A stretch of 9,053 bases of DNA, from positions 1 to 9,053 of the forward strand of contig JAQTMD010000050.1 of the NCBI GenBank assembly GCA_028714595.1, given 5' to 3'. This document shows positions 1 to 6,981 of the stretch, piece by piece. This stretch comes from Candidatus Omnitrophota bacterium. Lineage in GTDB: Bacteria; Omnitrophota; Gorgyraeia; Gygaellales; Profunditerraquicolaceae. The position numbers were made by a program, and so were the translations under genes. The stretch's first letter is position 1, and each line of letters begins with the position of its first letter. A model generated the notes under the pieces. The model did not search any database. It worked only from the letters and a program-made list of their open reading frames with translations, and had not been told where the DNA came from.

Positions 1-1733
1 TGACCAAGGGCCACCACCATGCCGTCACCGAAGCGAATCCCGAATGGGTGTATCCCGAGATCTACGAGGTATGGCAGGGGACGGTGCTGTACATCCAGCA
101 GGGTATCAACGCGGAAGGAAAAATGGAGTTCATCGCCACCATCGCCAGACCCGGCGACAAGATGGTCATGCTTCCCGGATACTCTCACCGCACCGTCAAC
201 ATCGGCAGCGAGCCGGTGGTCATGTTCGACTGGATGTCGGTGAATGTCGGCGGGTATAAGGTCAAGGGAGCGGATGCCACTACCGAGACCGGAGAGAAAC
301 TGCAAAAGACCAGTTCGGTCTTTGACGAGATAAACAAGAGGAACGGCTATGCGTTCTTCGTGATGCGGGCAGAGAACGGCGACGTCAGGTTCGAGTTCAA
401 TCCGGCCTACGGTGAGTATAAAGATAACATCGACGCCTGGCTTGCCGAGCCGCTCGAGCATATCACGCTGGCAGACGGCCTTGAGCTGCATAAGGGTACC
501 CCGCTGTACAACGTGGTCAAGACCAGCGCCGCCCAGCTCGCCGAATTCATGAAGAGCGGTACGCCGACGTTCAGCCAGGTCCTGGTAACGACAGAGCCCA
601 TCAGCGATATGTTGACCCGGAATCTTGCCGACGAAAAATATCAAAATGTCCTTCAGCAGGCCAAGAAGCTGTTTAATGAAGAGCGATTCGCGGAGATGCG
701 CGCCTTAGCGGACGAGATAAAGCAGGAGTACCCTGATCTGGCTGCTGTTTTGAAATCAAGGGCAGACTATGAGCAGGGAGATTCGAGCCAGAAGGACGGC
801 GGGCTGACCCTCGGTCAGCAAAAACTGCAGGAAAAACTATTGGTCAGTAGGTATGGCAGGTACCTCAAGATCAACATGGTCGAACAGGGAGAGGGGAAGA
901 GACCCGCCTATTCGATGCAGTATAAGATAGAGGAGATAATCCAGACATTGCAGGATCTTGAGCGATTGTACGTCATCAGCAACAGAGACGTGATTGCAGA
1001 CTTGAAAGAGCTCGTTCTCAAGGGGCCCGCGCTCATCGAAAGCACCGGGGATGCCAAGTATGCAAAGGTAGCGTTGCTTGCTGCCAGAGTTCTTGTCAAG
1101 CAGTCCGGCAAAGATGCAGAATTCTCGGATGAAATGAAGGAGTCTCTGGTAACGTTGCTGGACGCTCCGGGAGAACTTAATAGGACACCGGTGAGCATGC
1201 TTGTAGCACAGTTGATGATCAGAACAATCGATCCGGAAGGGGAGTTTTTGATCAAGAGAGTAGATGGATTAAACAAAAACCAGCAGGAAGCCCTGCGGAA
1301 GGAGTTGGAAGCGAAAGCCGTAGCGAAGAGAGACGGCGGCATGACGGACGGGCTGCAGTCCCTGCTCCAGGCAGTCAGACAGCGGCTGAGCCAACTGCTG
1401 GAGCAGATGCCGGCATCGAAGAAGGGCGGTATCGATTTCCGCGCGCTTCCGGTGAGCGTGCCGCAGGCAGTGCCGCAGATGCCGCTTGTTTCCAAGAACG
1501 TTTCAGCGCAGGAGTTGAGCAAGCGCTGGACAGGCATCCAGGCAAAGGTGCAGTCAGGGCCCATGCCGTACCAGGAGATCAAAGAATACGTATCGCTCTG
1601 CTCGGCGAACCAGGAGGCAAAGGCGCAGTTGCAGGAGGTGCATGCCTATATCGCCAATATCCTCAAGCTGGAAGAGGAACGGGCTGTGGCAACCGCGCCT
1701 GAATTAAAAGAAGTACTCTGTTGCCTGGGATAA
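1..1733 (+). CDS. Cupin-type glucose-6-phosphate isomerase with long C-terminal extension (5'-partial)
   Basis: Predicted to interconvert glucose 6-phosphate and fructose 6-phosphate in the cytoplasm, using a metal held in a cupin barrel. The reading frame is open from base 3, so the start lies outside the window; 576 residues are visible. The GTG at 48 is not the start, because the metal-binding histidines lie before it. Visible residues 1-6 read TKGHHH, giving ligands H4 and H6; E19 in PEIYEV and H62 in HRTVNIG complete the site. TKGH-H and HRTVNIG-EP match archaeal cupin isomerases such as the Pyrococcus enzyme, which is only about 190 residues long. Here some 430 further residues follow. 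They are charged and helical, with KDGG (789-803), RDGG (1323-1340) and KGGIDFRALP (1422-1451) motifs and a last helix containing LEEERAVAT. I do not know what the extension does. The cupin assignment is firm, the substrate is likely, and the extension is unassigned. Confidence 0.82.
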   Translation, partial: TKGHHHAVTEANPEWVYPEIYEVWQGTVLYIQQGINAEGKMEFIATIARPGDKMVMLPGYSHRTVNIGSEPVVMFDWMSVNVGGYKVKGADATTETGEKLQKTSSVFDEINKRNGYAFFVMRAENGDVRFEFNPAYGEYKDNIDAWLAEPLEHITLADGLELHKGTPLYNVVKTSAAQLAEFMKSGTPTFSQVLVTTEPISDMLTRNLADEKYQNVLQQAKKLFNEERFAEMRALADEIKQEYPDLAAVLKSRADYEQGDSSQKDGGLTLGQQKLQEKLLVSRYGRYLKINMVEQGEGKRPAYSMQYKIEEIIQTLQDLERLYVISNRDVIADLKELVLKGPALIESTGDAKYAKVALLAARVLVKQSGKDAEFSDEMKESLVTLLDAPGELNRTPVSMLVAQLMIRTIDPEGEFLIKRVDGLNKNQQEALRKELEAKAVAKRDGGMTDGLQSLLQAVRQRLSQLLEQMPASKKGGIDFRALPVSVPQAVPQMPLVSKNVSAQELSKRWTGIQAKVQSGPMPYQEIKEYVSLCSANQEAKAQLQEVHAYIANILKLEEERAVATAPELKEVLCCLG

Positions 1734-1762
1734 CCGCAGGGTCGTAAGAAAAAGCAAGATAC

Positions 1763-1804
1763 CGCGCCTCATTGGCACGTCGTCAATGAGGCGCGTTCTT
1801 TTTT
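1763..1804 (+). terminator. Intrinsic terminator after the isomerase gene
   Basis: A perfect 12-bp stem (CGCGCCTCATTG at 1763-1774 with its complement at 1784-1795) encloses a 9-base loop and is followed by TTCTTTTTT. It begins 29 bases after the stop codon of the isomerase gene. On the minus strand the stem is followed by a moderately T-rich stretch (GCTTTTTCTT), so it might also stop transcripts arriving from hypE. Confidence 0.93.
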
Positions 1805-2072
1805 ATACACCCCCTTACAATCGCACCGAATACCCAAAAACGAGCATTGCAAAGTTAATTTGATGAATGATGGAAGATATTTGTGCGGGCGGCTCGAGGG
1901 TTCGAGCAGCACGTTGATTTTTCGAGCGGGCATGGTTCGTCGGCAGGGATACAGCGGAGGCGAGAGCGAGAAAAATCACCCGAGCGAGCATTTCCACGCC
2001 GGGGAAATGCGAGCGGTGCTGCGAGACCCTCGAGTCGGGCCTCGCACAAATATCTTGCACAGTGGTTGGAGG
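1805..2072. other. Non-coding gap between converging genes
   Basis: This gap separates the 3' ends of the isomerase gene (plus) and hypE (minus). I see no credible gene in it. Several short open frames cross it on both strands, but they read through a palindrome, have low-complexity Arg/Ser/Ala-rich translations, and lack ribosome binding sites. The first 70 bases are plain A/T- and C-rich sequence with no structure I can support. The rest is the palindromic element described separately. Confidence 0.8.
1874..2056. repeat. 183-bp imperfect palindromic element with terminal inverted repeats and internal hairpins
   Basis: The two ends are inverted copies of each other over about 41 bases. AAGATATTTGTGCG (1874-1887) pairs with 2043-2056, CTCGAGGGT (1893-1901) with 2026-2034, and GCAGCAC (1906-1912) with 2016-2022. 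Two hairpins sit inside: TGATTTTTC (1915-1923) with 1970-1978, and GCATTTCC (1988-1995) with 2003-2010 around a 7-base loop. The whole can fold as a branched, cloverleaf-like structure. CGAG and GCGAG words recur throughout. It starts 16 bases after the hypE stop, so hyp transcripts run straight into it. No protein-coding potential and no clear target-site duplication are visible. It could be a non-autonomous (MITE- or REP-like) repeat, a transcript-end stabiliser, or a structured RNA; the sequence alone does not decide. Confidence 0.7.
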
Positions 2073-3083
2073 TTAACAGATGCGGGGCAGCTGCTCGCCG
2101 GTAAGCATGTCGAGGATGCGCGTGGAGCCGATGCAGGTTTGCAGCAGTACCTGAGGGTCGGCTTTTGCAATGACGCGGCCGATGGCGCAGGCGTGCTTTC
2201 CGAGGGGATGACGCTTCATGGCGCGGAGGATCTCCGGGCCGTCTTTTTCCGGGGCGAATACGAGTACTTTGCCTTCATTGGCGATGTAGAGCGGATCAAT
2301 GCCCAGGAGTTCGCAGAAACCGCGCACTGCTTCGGGAACAGGGAGGGATTTTTCTTCTACCAGTATCTCGACGCCGGAAGCGCTCGCGATCTCGTTCAGC
2401 GTGGTGGCAACGCCGCCGCGCGTGGGGTCGCGCATGACGTGCACGTCTTTCGATGCAGCCAGTATTGCGCTGATAAGGCCGTTGAGGCTTGCGCAGTCGC
2501 TGGTGATGGACGTCTTTAATCCGTAATCCTGACGGCTTGCCATGACTGCGCAGCCGTGCTCTCCGATAAAGCCGTTGACCAGAATGACGTCCCCCGGCCG
2601 GGCATTGGCGGCGGAGATCTTTATTTTTTGCGGGATGATCCCGATTCCGGTAGTGGTGATGAATATCCTGTCGCAGGCGTTTTTCTCCACGACTTTGAGG
2701 TCCCCGCCCACGATAGCCACACCGGCATCAACCGCAGCCCGGGCCATGGAAGCGATGATCTTTTCAAGTGCGGTAATCTCTAAGCCCTCCTCCACGATGC
2801 AGGCAGCAGTGAGAAAGCGCGGCGTCGCCCCCATGACTGCCAGGTCATTGACCGTGCCGCAGACGCTCAATTTTCCGATGTCTCCGCCGGGAAAGAAGAT
2901 GGGCTGCACCACAAAGGAGTCGGTGGTGAACGCGACTTTTCCCGGAAGCCTGCATATCGCCGCATCTTCAGCCGCATCGAGTATGGGATTGGAAAAAGAG
3001 GGGAATACCAGCTCTGTGAGGAGCCGGTGCGTCAATTTCCCGCCGCTGCCGTGCGCGAGCAAAATCCGTTTATCGTTTTTCAT
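2073..3083 (-). CDS. hypE: HypE, carbamoyl dehydratase of [NiFe]-hydrogenase maturation
   Basis: HypE accepts a carbamoyl group from HypF on its C-terminal cysteine and dehydrates it with ATP to a thiocyanate, which is passed to the HypC-HypD complex as the cyanide ligand of the active-site iron. The protein has 336 residues, the usual length, and ends in LPRIC, so C336 is the modified residue. It belongs to the PurM/AIR-synthase ATPase fold: AHGSGGK lies at residues 10-16, TTDSFVVQP at 53-61, FPGGDIG at 64-70 and GTVNDLAVMGA at 77-87, with RDPTRGG further on. The start was chosen at MKNDKR because its ATG overlaps the hypD stop as ATGA; the open frame extends 48 codons upstream, but only through hypD in another frame. 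It is the last gene of the hypFCDE operon, and a large palindrome follows it. Confidence 0.97.
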   Translation of the reverse strand: MKNDKRILLAHGSGGKLTHRLLTELVFPSFSNPILDAAEDAAICRLPGKVAFTTDSFVVQPIFFPGGDIGKLSVCGTVNDLAVMGATPRFLTAACIVEEGLEITALEKIIASMARAAVDAGVAIVGGDLKVVEKNACDRIFITTTGIGIIPQKIKISAANARPGDVILVNGFIGEHGCAVMASRQDYGLKTSITSDCASLNGLISAILAASKDVHVMRDPTRGGVATTLNEIASASGVEILVEEKSLPVPEAVRGFCELLGIDPLYIANEGKVLVFAPEKDGPEILRAMKRHPLGKHACAIGRVIAKADPQVLLQTCIGSTRILDMLTGEQLPRIC

Positions 3084-4162
3084 CGGTGATATTTGTACCA
3101 TGCCGCGCAGGTGCCTTCCGTGGATACCATGCACGGGCCGTAGGGTTGTTCCGGCGTGCAGACCGTGGCGAACAGCCTGCACTGCGACGGGTTTTTCACG
3201 CCGCGCAGGACCTGGCCGCAGAGGCACTGTTTGGCTTCGAACGATTCTTCGACTTTTATATCGAACTTTATTTCCGCATCATGAGCCTGGTATTGTTCGC
3301 GCAGTTTAAGCCCGCTTTTCGGGATGACGCCCAATCCCCGCCAGTCCGCGTCGGAAGGCATGAATACGTCGCTCAAGGCCTGCTGGGCGCTCAGATTGCC
3401 CTCGGGGCGCACTGCCCTGCGGTACTGTATCTCGGCGTCAGCGCGCTTTTGCCTGATCTGCTGTAACAGCATGCGTATCGATTCCAGGATATCCGTCGGC
3501 TCGAAGCCGCTGACCACGCACGGGATCCTGAATTCCTCGGCGATCAGCGCATAGGGCCGCGTGCCGATGATGGTCGAGACATGGCCCGGACAGATGAACC
3601 CGTGGATCCGGATCTCTTTTGCCTCGAGGAGTGCGGCCATTGCCGGCGGTATGAGTTTATGGCAGCAGTAAACGGAAAAATTCTTTATCCGCCCGGCGCG
3701 GGCGTCGCTGGTGACTGAGGCGATGGCCGGAGCCGTGGTTTCAAAACCCACGGCCAGGAATATCACTTCCCGGGACCGTTCCTGCCGGGCGATTTCCAAT
3801 GCATCGAGCGGGCTGTACACGACGCGGATATCGCAACCCGCGGCGCGCTCTTTTTCAAGCGAGCTCTGCGTGCCGGGTACCTTGAGCATATCGCCGAAGG
3901 TGGTTATGATCACGCCGGGGAGCTTTGCCAGCGTCAGCATACGGTCGATGTCGGCCTGCGCGGTGACGCATACCGGGCAGCCGGGACCCGATATAAGGTT
4001 GATCTTGGCAGGGAGGAGCTGTTTTATCCCGGAGCGGAAGATCGCCATGGTGTGGGTGCCGCAGACCTCCATGAGGTTGGTCTTGAGCTTTGCCAGGGCA
4101 CCGATCTCTGCCATCAGACCCTTGACGATGGTCCGGTCGCGGAATTCGTCGATGTATTTCAT
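3080..4162 (-). CDS. hypD: HypD, Fe-S scaffold for Fe(CN)2CO assembly
   Basis: HypD forms a complex with HypC on which the Fe(CN)2CO unit of the hydrogenase is assembled. The protein has 360 residues, normal for the family. Conserved motifs are present: VCGTHTM with C34 and H37, GPGCPVC with C62 and C65, VGFETTAPA at 138-146, and FICPGHVS at 189-196. The C-terminal part carries cysteines at 313, 315, 328, 335, 344 and 352, which should include the four ligands of the [4Fe-4S] cluster. The start is the ATG of MKYIDEF, which overlaps the hypC stop as ATGA; its own stop overlaps the hypE start in the same way. This points to translational coupling of hypC, hypD and hypE. Confidence 0.97.
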   Translation of the reverse strand: MKYIDEFRDRTIVKGLMAEIGALAKLKTNLMEVCGTHTMAIFRSGIKQLLPAKINLISGPGCPVCVTAQADIDRMLTLAKLPGVIITTFGDMLKVPGTQSSLEKERAAGCDIRVVYSPLDALEIARQERSREVIFLAVGFETTAPAIASVTSDARAGRIKNFSVYCCHKLIPPAMAALLEAKEIRIHGFICPGHVSTIIGTRPYALIAEEFRIPCVVSGFEPTDILESIRMLLQQIRQKRADAEIQYRRAVRPEGNLSAQQALSDVFMPSDADWRGLGVIPKSGLKLREQYQAHDAEIKFDIKVEESFEAKQCLCGQVLRGVKNPSQCRLFATVCTPEQPYGPCMVSTEGTCAAWYKYHR

Positions 4163-4374
4163 TCGTAATAGACGTCTTTTAAGAGTTCCAGGGTCTTGCG
4201 CGCTTCTTCTTCGTCGATCCGCTCGATGGCGAACCCGGCGTGTACGAGGACATAGTCCCCGGGCTCGACGCCTTCCACGAAGCGGATATCGGCCTCGCGC
4301 CTGGTCCCGGCCATATCGACCTCGGCAAGGGTGCCGGTGATTTTCGTTATCCTGACGGGGATAGCCAGACACAT
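4159..4374 (-). CDS. hypC: HypC, hydrogenase maturation chaperone
   Basis: HypC is a small chaperone that works with HypD in building Fe(CN)2CO and then carries the unit to the large-subunit precursor. The 71-residue protein starts MCLAIPV, the family signature; after removal of Met1 the cysteine becomes N-terminal and is the iron-binding residue. GDYVLVHAGFAIERID around residues 39-54 is the other conserved block, and the rest is a short acidic helix ending DVYYE. It begins 18 bases after hypF, with only a weak ribosome binding site, and overlaps hypD by 4 bases. A second HypC-family paralogue, common where several hydrogenases exist, is not seen in this window. Confidence 0.96.
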   Translation of the reverse strand: MCLAIPVRITKITGTLAEVDMAGTRREADIRFVEGVEPGDYVLVHAGFAIERIDEEEARKTLELLKDVYYE

Positions 4375-4392
4375 AGTGTTCTTTTGCTCAGA

Positions 4393-6729
4393 TTACCCGG
4401 CATTGGCAAGCGCTGCCTGGCCCAGCGCGATCGCGCCGTCATTGGTCGGCAGCAGCTCGTTGTAGTAAACCGTAAATTTTCTTTCCCGTAATCGCGCGGC
4501 AGTCAGCTCCAGGAACAGCTTATTCTGGAAGACCCCTCCCGAAAGGCAGACCGTGTTTATCCGTGTACGTCTGCGCAGCTCTTCGCAGGCGCTGCGGCAT
4601 GCCGCAGCCAGGCCGGTGTGGAATTTGCGTGCGATCGTTTCCTTCGGGACGCGGCGCTCAAGGGCGGTAACAATCCGGCGGATCGCGGCATTGCTCTGCA
4701 TGGTGAAGGCAGGGCCGCAATACTCGAAGGTAAAATCGTAGGCCGCCCGCGTCTTTGAACGCTCTGCGTACATCTGTAAGCGGATGGCCGCTTGAGCCTC
4801 GTAGGTTATTATATCACAAATACCCGCAAGGGCACTGACTGCATCAAAGAGCCGGCCCGCGCTTGAGGTGAGTATTGGATGGAGCCGGGAGAGCCTTGTG
4901 ATCTGTTCCAACCGATCCCGGTGCGCCGTGATAAAATCGATGGGCAGCCGGTACATCCCGTCGCCGAATGTCCGGTGCAGGTAGCTTATCGCCATCCGGA
5001 ACGGCTCCTGGGTGGCCTTATCGCCCCCGGGCATGGCAACGTATGCCAGGTGTCCTGCGCGGACAAACCTTTTGAGATCGCCGAAAAAGAATTCCCCCCC
5101 CCAGATATGGCCGTCACTGCCGTAGCCGATGCCGTCAAAGCAAACGCCGATGACCTTTCCCCTGATGCGATGTTCTGTGATCACGCCGGCAAGGTGCGCC
5201 TCGTGGTGCTGGATTGCGCGCAGTTTCAAAGAAGGGTCTTTTGCTTTCTGCTCGAGTGCGTAGCGGGTGGAGAGGTAATCCGGGTGCAGGTCATGACAGA
5301 TGACAGCGGGTTTGACCGCAAAGACCGTGGCGAGCCTCTTGACTGCCTGGTCAAAAGAGGCGTACGTCCCGCGGGTCTTCAGGTCTCCGATGTACTGGCT
5401 CAGGAAGGCGCAGGAGCCCTTTGTCAGACAGAAGGTGTTCTTGAGTTCTGCCCCGCAGGAAAGGGTTTGTTTGAGCTTTTTGTCAAAAGAAAAGGGCAGC
5501 GGCGCATGGCCGCGCGCGCGGCGCAGGACCACCGGACGGCCGTCGATGACCTGTACGATGGAATCATCGACGCGGTTGTAGATGTCCCGGTCGTGCACCA
5601 GGAAATATCCGCAGATGCCGCCGAGGTTTTTGAGGGCGGCGGCATTATCGGTCTCGATGGGTTCGTCTGCGGCGTTGCCGCTGGTCATCACCAGGCAGGC
5701 AAGCGGTTTTCCGGAGGATAACTCCCGAGAAAATAACAGATAATGCAGCGGCGCATAACAGAGCATAACTCCCAGGCAGTTGTTGTCAGGGGCCAGGTCC
5801 TCCAGGGCGGCCATTCCGGATTTTCTCTGCAGGATGACAATCGGCCGTTCCGGGCTGGTAAGGATCTTTTCCTCAAGCGCAGAAACGCGGCAGAGCTTCC
5901 GTGCCGCTGCCGCGTCCTTTACCATGACTGCAAACGGCTTTGAAGGCCTGTGTTTGAGGAGCCGCAGCCGCCTGACCGCTGTTTGATTGAACGCGTCGCA
6001 GGCGATATGAAAACCGCCGATCCCTTTGACCGCGACTATGGTGCCTTTTTGAAGCAGTTTTATCGTTTGGGCGACAGCCTCTGTGCTTTTCCGGTGGCCG
6101 GCGCGTTTAAGGATGTGCGCCGGCAAAGCGTTTTCCGCGGGATGACCGGCGACAAGCTCCACCTGCGGTCCGCATTCAGGGCAGGCATTCGGCTGGGCAT
6201 GGAATCTGCGGTCTGTAGCGTCAAGGTATTCCGCATTGCACGAGGGGCACATCCTGAAATTCTTCATGGTGGTGTTGGGGCGGTCATAGGGAAGGCTTTG
6301 GATGATGGAAAAACGGGGACCGCAGTCCGTGCAATTAATAAAGGGATAGAGATAACGCCGGTCCGTCGAGGTGAACAGTTCTTTGAGGCAGCCGGGACAG
6401 ATGCCTGCGTCAGGGCTGATCAGGCAGCTTTGGGCCCCGGTGCGCCGGCTCTCCGTGATGGTAAAACCTGACAGTCCCTGTGCCGGACAAGGTATACGGT
6501 CGGCATGCGTGATGCGCGCCAGGGGCGGCAGTTCGCGAAACAGGGCTTTCCAGAAGGCCTCCGCTGTTTTGGCCGTTGTCTCGGCGTGGATGTGGACGCC
6601 TGACAGGGTATTGCGGACATACCCGCAGACGCCGAATCTGTCGGCCAGCCGTTGTACGAACGGCCGGAAACCCACTCCCTGGACAACGCCTTCGAGCCGG
6701 ATCGTATATGCTTTGTGCATGGACAACAT
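4393..6729 (-). CDS. hypF: HypF, carbamoyltransferase of [NiFe]-hydrogenase maturation
   Basis: HypF uses carbamoyl phosphate and ATP to make carbamoyl-adenylate and transfers the carbamoyl group to the C-terminal cysteine of HypE. All domains are present in 778 residues, close to the usual length. An acylphosphatase domain has GVGFRPF with R22 and N40. Two zinc fingers follow, with C111, C114, C133, C136 and C161, C164, C183, C186. A YrdC-like domain contains KGIGGFHIACDA (235-246), HRPSKPFAVMVKD (260-272) and TSGNAADEPI (349-358). A Kae1-like carbamoyltransferase domain has HHEAH (508-512), CFDGIGYGSDG (530-540) and, near the end, CLSGGVFQNKLF and NDGAIALGQA. No ribosome binding site precedes either possible start (ATG at 6729 or, three codons in, at 6720); both leave the first domain intact. 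It is the first gene of the hypFCDE operon, divergent from the hydrogenase genes. Confidence 0.97.
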   Translation of the reverse strand: MLSMHKAYTIRLEGVVQGVGFRPFVQRLADRFGVCGYVRNTLSGVHIHAETTAKTAEAFWKALFRELPPLARITHADRIPCPAQGLSGFTITESRRTGAQSCLISPDAGICPGCLKELFTSTDRRYLYPFINCTDCGPRFSIIQSLPYDRPNTTMKNFRMCPSCNAEYLDATDRRFHAQPNACPECGPQVELVAGHPAENALPAHILKRAGHRKSTEAVAQTIKLLQKGTIVAVKGIGGFHIACDAFNQTAVRRLRLLKHRPSKPFAVMVKDAAAARKLCRVSALEEKILTSPERPIVILQRKSGMAALEDLAPDNNCLGVMLCYAPLHYLLFSRELSSGKPLACLVMTSGNAADEPIETDNAAALKNLGGICGYFLVHDRDIYNRVDDSIVQVIDGRPVVLRRARGHAPLPFSFDKKLKQTLSCGAELKNTFCLTKGSCAFLSQYIGDLKTRGTYASFDQAVKRLATVFAVKPAVICHDLHPDYLSTRYALEQKAKDPSLKLRAIQHHEAHLAGVITEHRIRGKVIGVCFDGIGYGSDGHIWGGEFFFGDLKRFVRAGHLAYVAMPGGDKATQEPFRMAISYLHRTFGDGMYRLPIDFITAHRDRLEQITRLSRLHPILTSSAGRLFDAVSALAGICDIITYEAQAAIRLQMYAERSKTRAAYDFTFEYCGPAFTMQSNAAIRRIVTALERRVPKETIARKFHTGLAAACRSACEELRRRTRINTVCLSGGVFQNKLFLELTAARLRERKFTVYYNELLPTNDGAIALGQAALANAG

Positions 6730-6736
6730 TGTAGCA
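6728..6736 (-). promoter_or_regulatory. Possible extended -10 element for the hypFCDE operon
   Basis: Read on the minus strand, TGCTACAAT matches an extended -10 (TGnTATAAT) at all but one position. It overlaps the first possible hypF start codon, and no -35 is seen at the right distance. If it is used, transcription would begin at about 6721, next to the second ATG at 6720, giving a leaderless or nearly leaderless message. This agrees with the lack of a ribosome binding site, but it is only a single-site match. Confidence 0.25.
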
Positions 6737-6802
6737 TGAAATCAGGAGCGGCGCACATACATTTGAACTTATTGGTACCAGTTGGATTAAGGATGAAATC
6801 AC

Positions 6803-6831
6803 TTGACAAGCCGCCTAAAATATGTTAAAAA
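6803..6831 (+). promoter_or_regulatory. Sigma70-type promoter for the hydrogenase structural genes
   Basis: A perfect TTGACA at 6803-6808 is followed after 17 bases by TAAAAA (6826-6831), a four-of-six match to TATAAT. The surroundings are A/T-rich. The expected transcription start is about 6838, which would give a leader of roughly 145 bases before the small-subunit ATG. The -35 is strong and the -10 only fair, which would suit a promoter helped by an activator. Confidence 0.55.
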
Positions 6832-6836
6832 ACATA
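6821..6836. promoter_or_regulatory. Palindrome over the -10 region, possible operator
   Basis: TATGTT (6821-6826) and AACATA (6831-6836) form a perfect 6-bp inverted repeat with a 4-base AAAA spacer. It lies directly on the proposed -10 and start region, where a bound dimeric repressor would block transcription. I do not recognise it as the site of a known regulator. In A/T-rich DNA a repeat of this size can also arise by chance. Confidence 0.3.
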
Positions 6837-6912
6837 ATCGGTGGAGGAAAAACACAAAAGGGTCGGAAAAAATTGTCCACAAAATCATTCTAAACTCATT
6901 TCTTCTACACAG

Positions 6913-6945
6913 AGCTGAGAACACAAACCGTTCTCAGCTTTTTTT
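6913..6945 (+). terminator. Intrinsic terminator in the leader of the hydrogenase operon
   Basis: A perfect 10-bp stem (AGCTGAGAAC at 6913-6922 with its complement at 6930-6939) with a 7-base loop is followed by seven T residues. No T-tract follows the stem on the minus strand, so it acts on plus-strand transcripts only. No plus-strand gene ends upstream of it. It sits about 75 bases after the proposed transcription start and 26 bases before the small-subunit ribosome binding site. It must therefore either attenuate the hydrogenase operon or end a short RNA of about 108 bases. I see no convincing alternative pairing that would form an antiterminator. Confidence 0.85.
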
Positions 6946-6981
6946 GTTTCCAGGGTCAAACGGGTAAATAAGGAGGTGGGA

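Noticed and set aside
908..1582. A 224-codon open frame on the minus strand inside the isomerase gene
   Set aside because: It lies wholly opposite a frame with clear protein-like composition and motifs. Its own translation is Ser/Leu/Cys-rich, with no recognisable motif and no ribosome binding site.
1815..2060. Short minus-strand open frames covering the palindromic element
   Set aside because: They are Arg/Ser/Ala-rich readings of an inverted repeat. The sequence shows conserved pairing between its arms, which is a structural signal, and no coding signal.
1860..2519. A 219-codon open frame on the plus strand running from the palindromic element into hypE
   Set aside because: Two thirds of it is antisense to hypE, which is certain by its motifs and C-terminal PRIC. 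The remainder is translated palindrome, with no usable start signal.
3083..3227. An N-terminal extension of HypE by 48 residues
   Set aside because: The extra residues are the hypD coding sequence read in another frame. The ATGA overlap and the family's usual N-terminus support the start at 3083.
2542..3309. Long plus-strand open frames opposite hypE and hypD (also 3711-4340, 4879-5721 and 5950-6471)
   Set aside because: These are shadows of the G+C-rich hyp genes, which match their families end to end. The opposite-strand translations show no domain or motif.
4162..4372. An N-terminal extension of HypD by 70 residues
   Set aside because: It is an Arg-rich reading of hypC in another frame. 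The ATG overlapping the hypC stop gives the normal HypD start MKYIDEF.
6843..6893. A leader peptide starting at TTG 6873 after the GGAGG at 6843-6847
   Set aside because: The spacing from GGAGG to TTG is about 25 bases, too far, and the peptide would be six residues without runs of a regulatory amino acid. Classical peptide-based attenuation is not supported.
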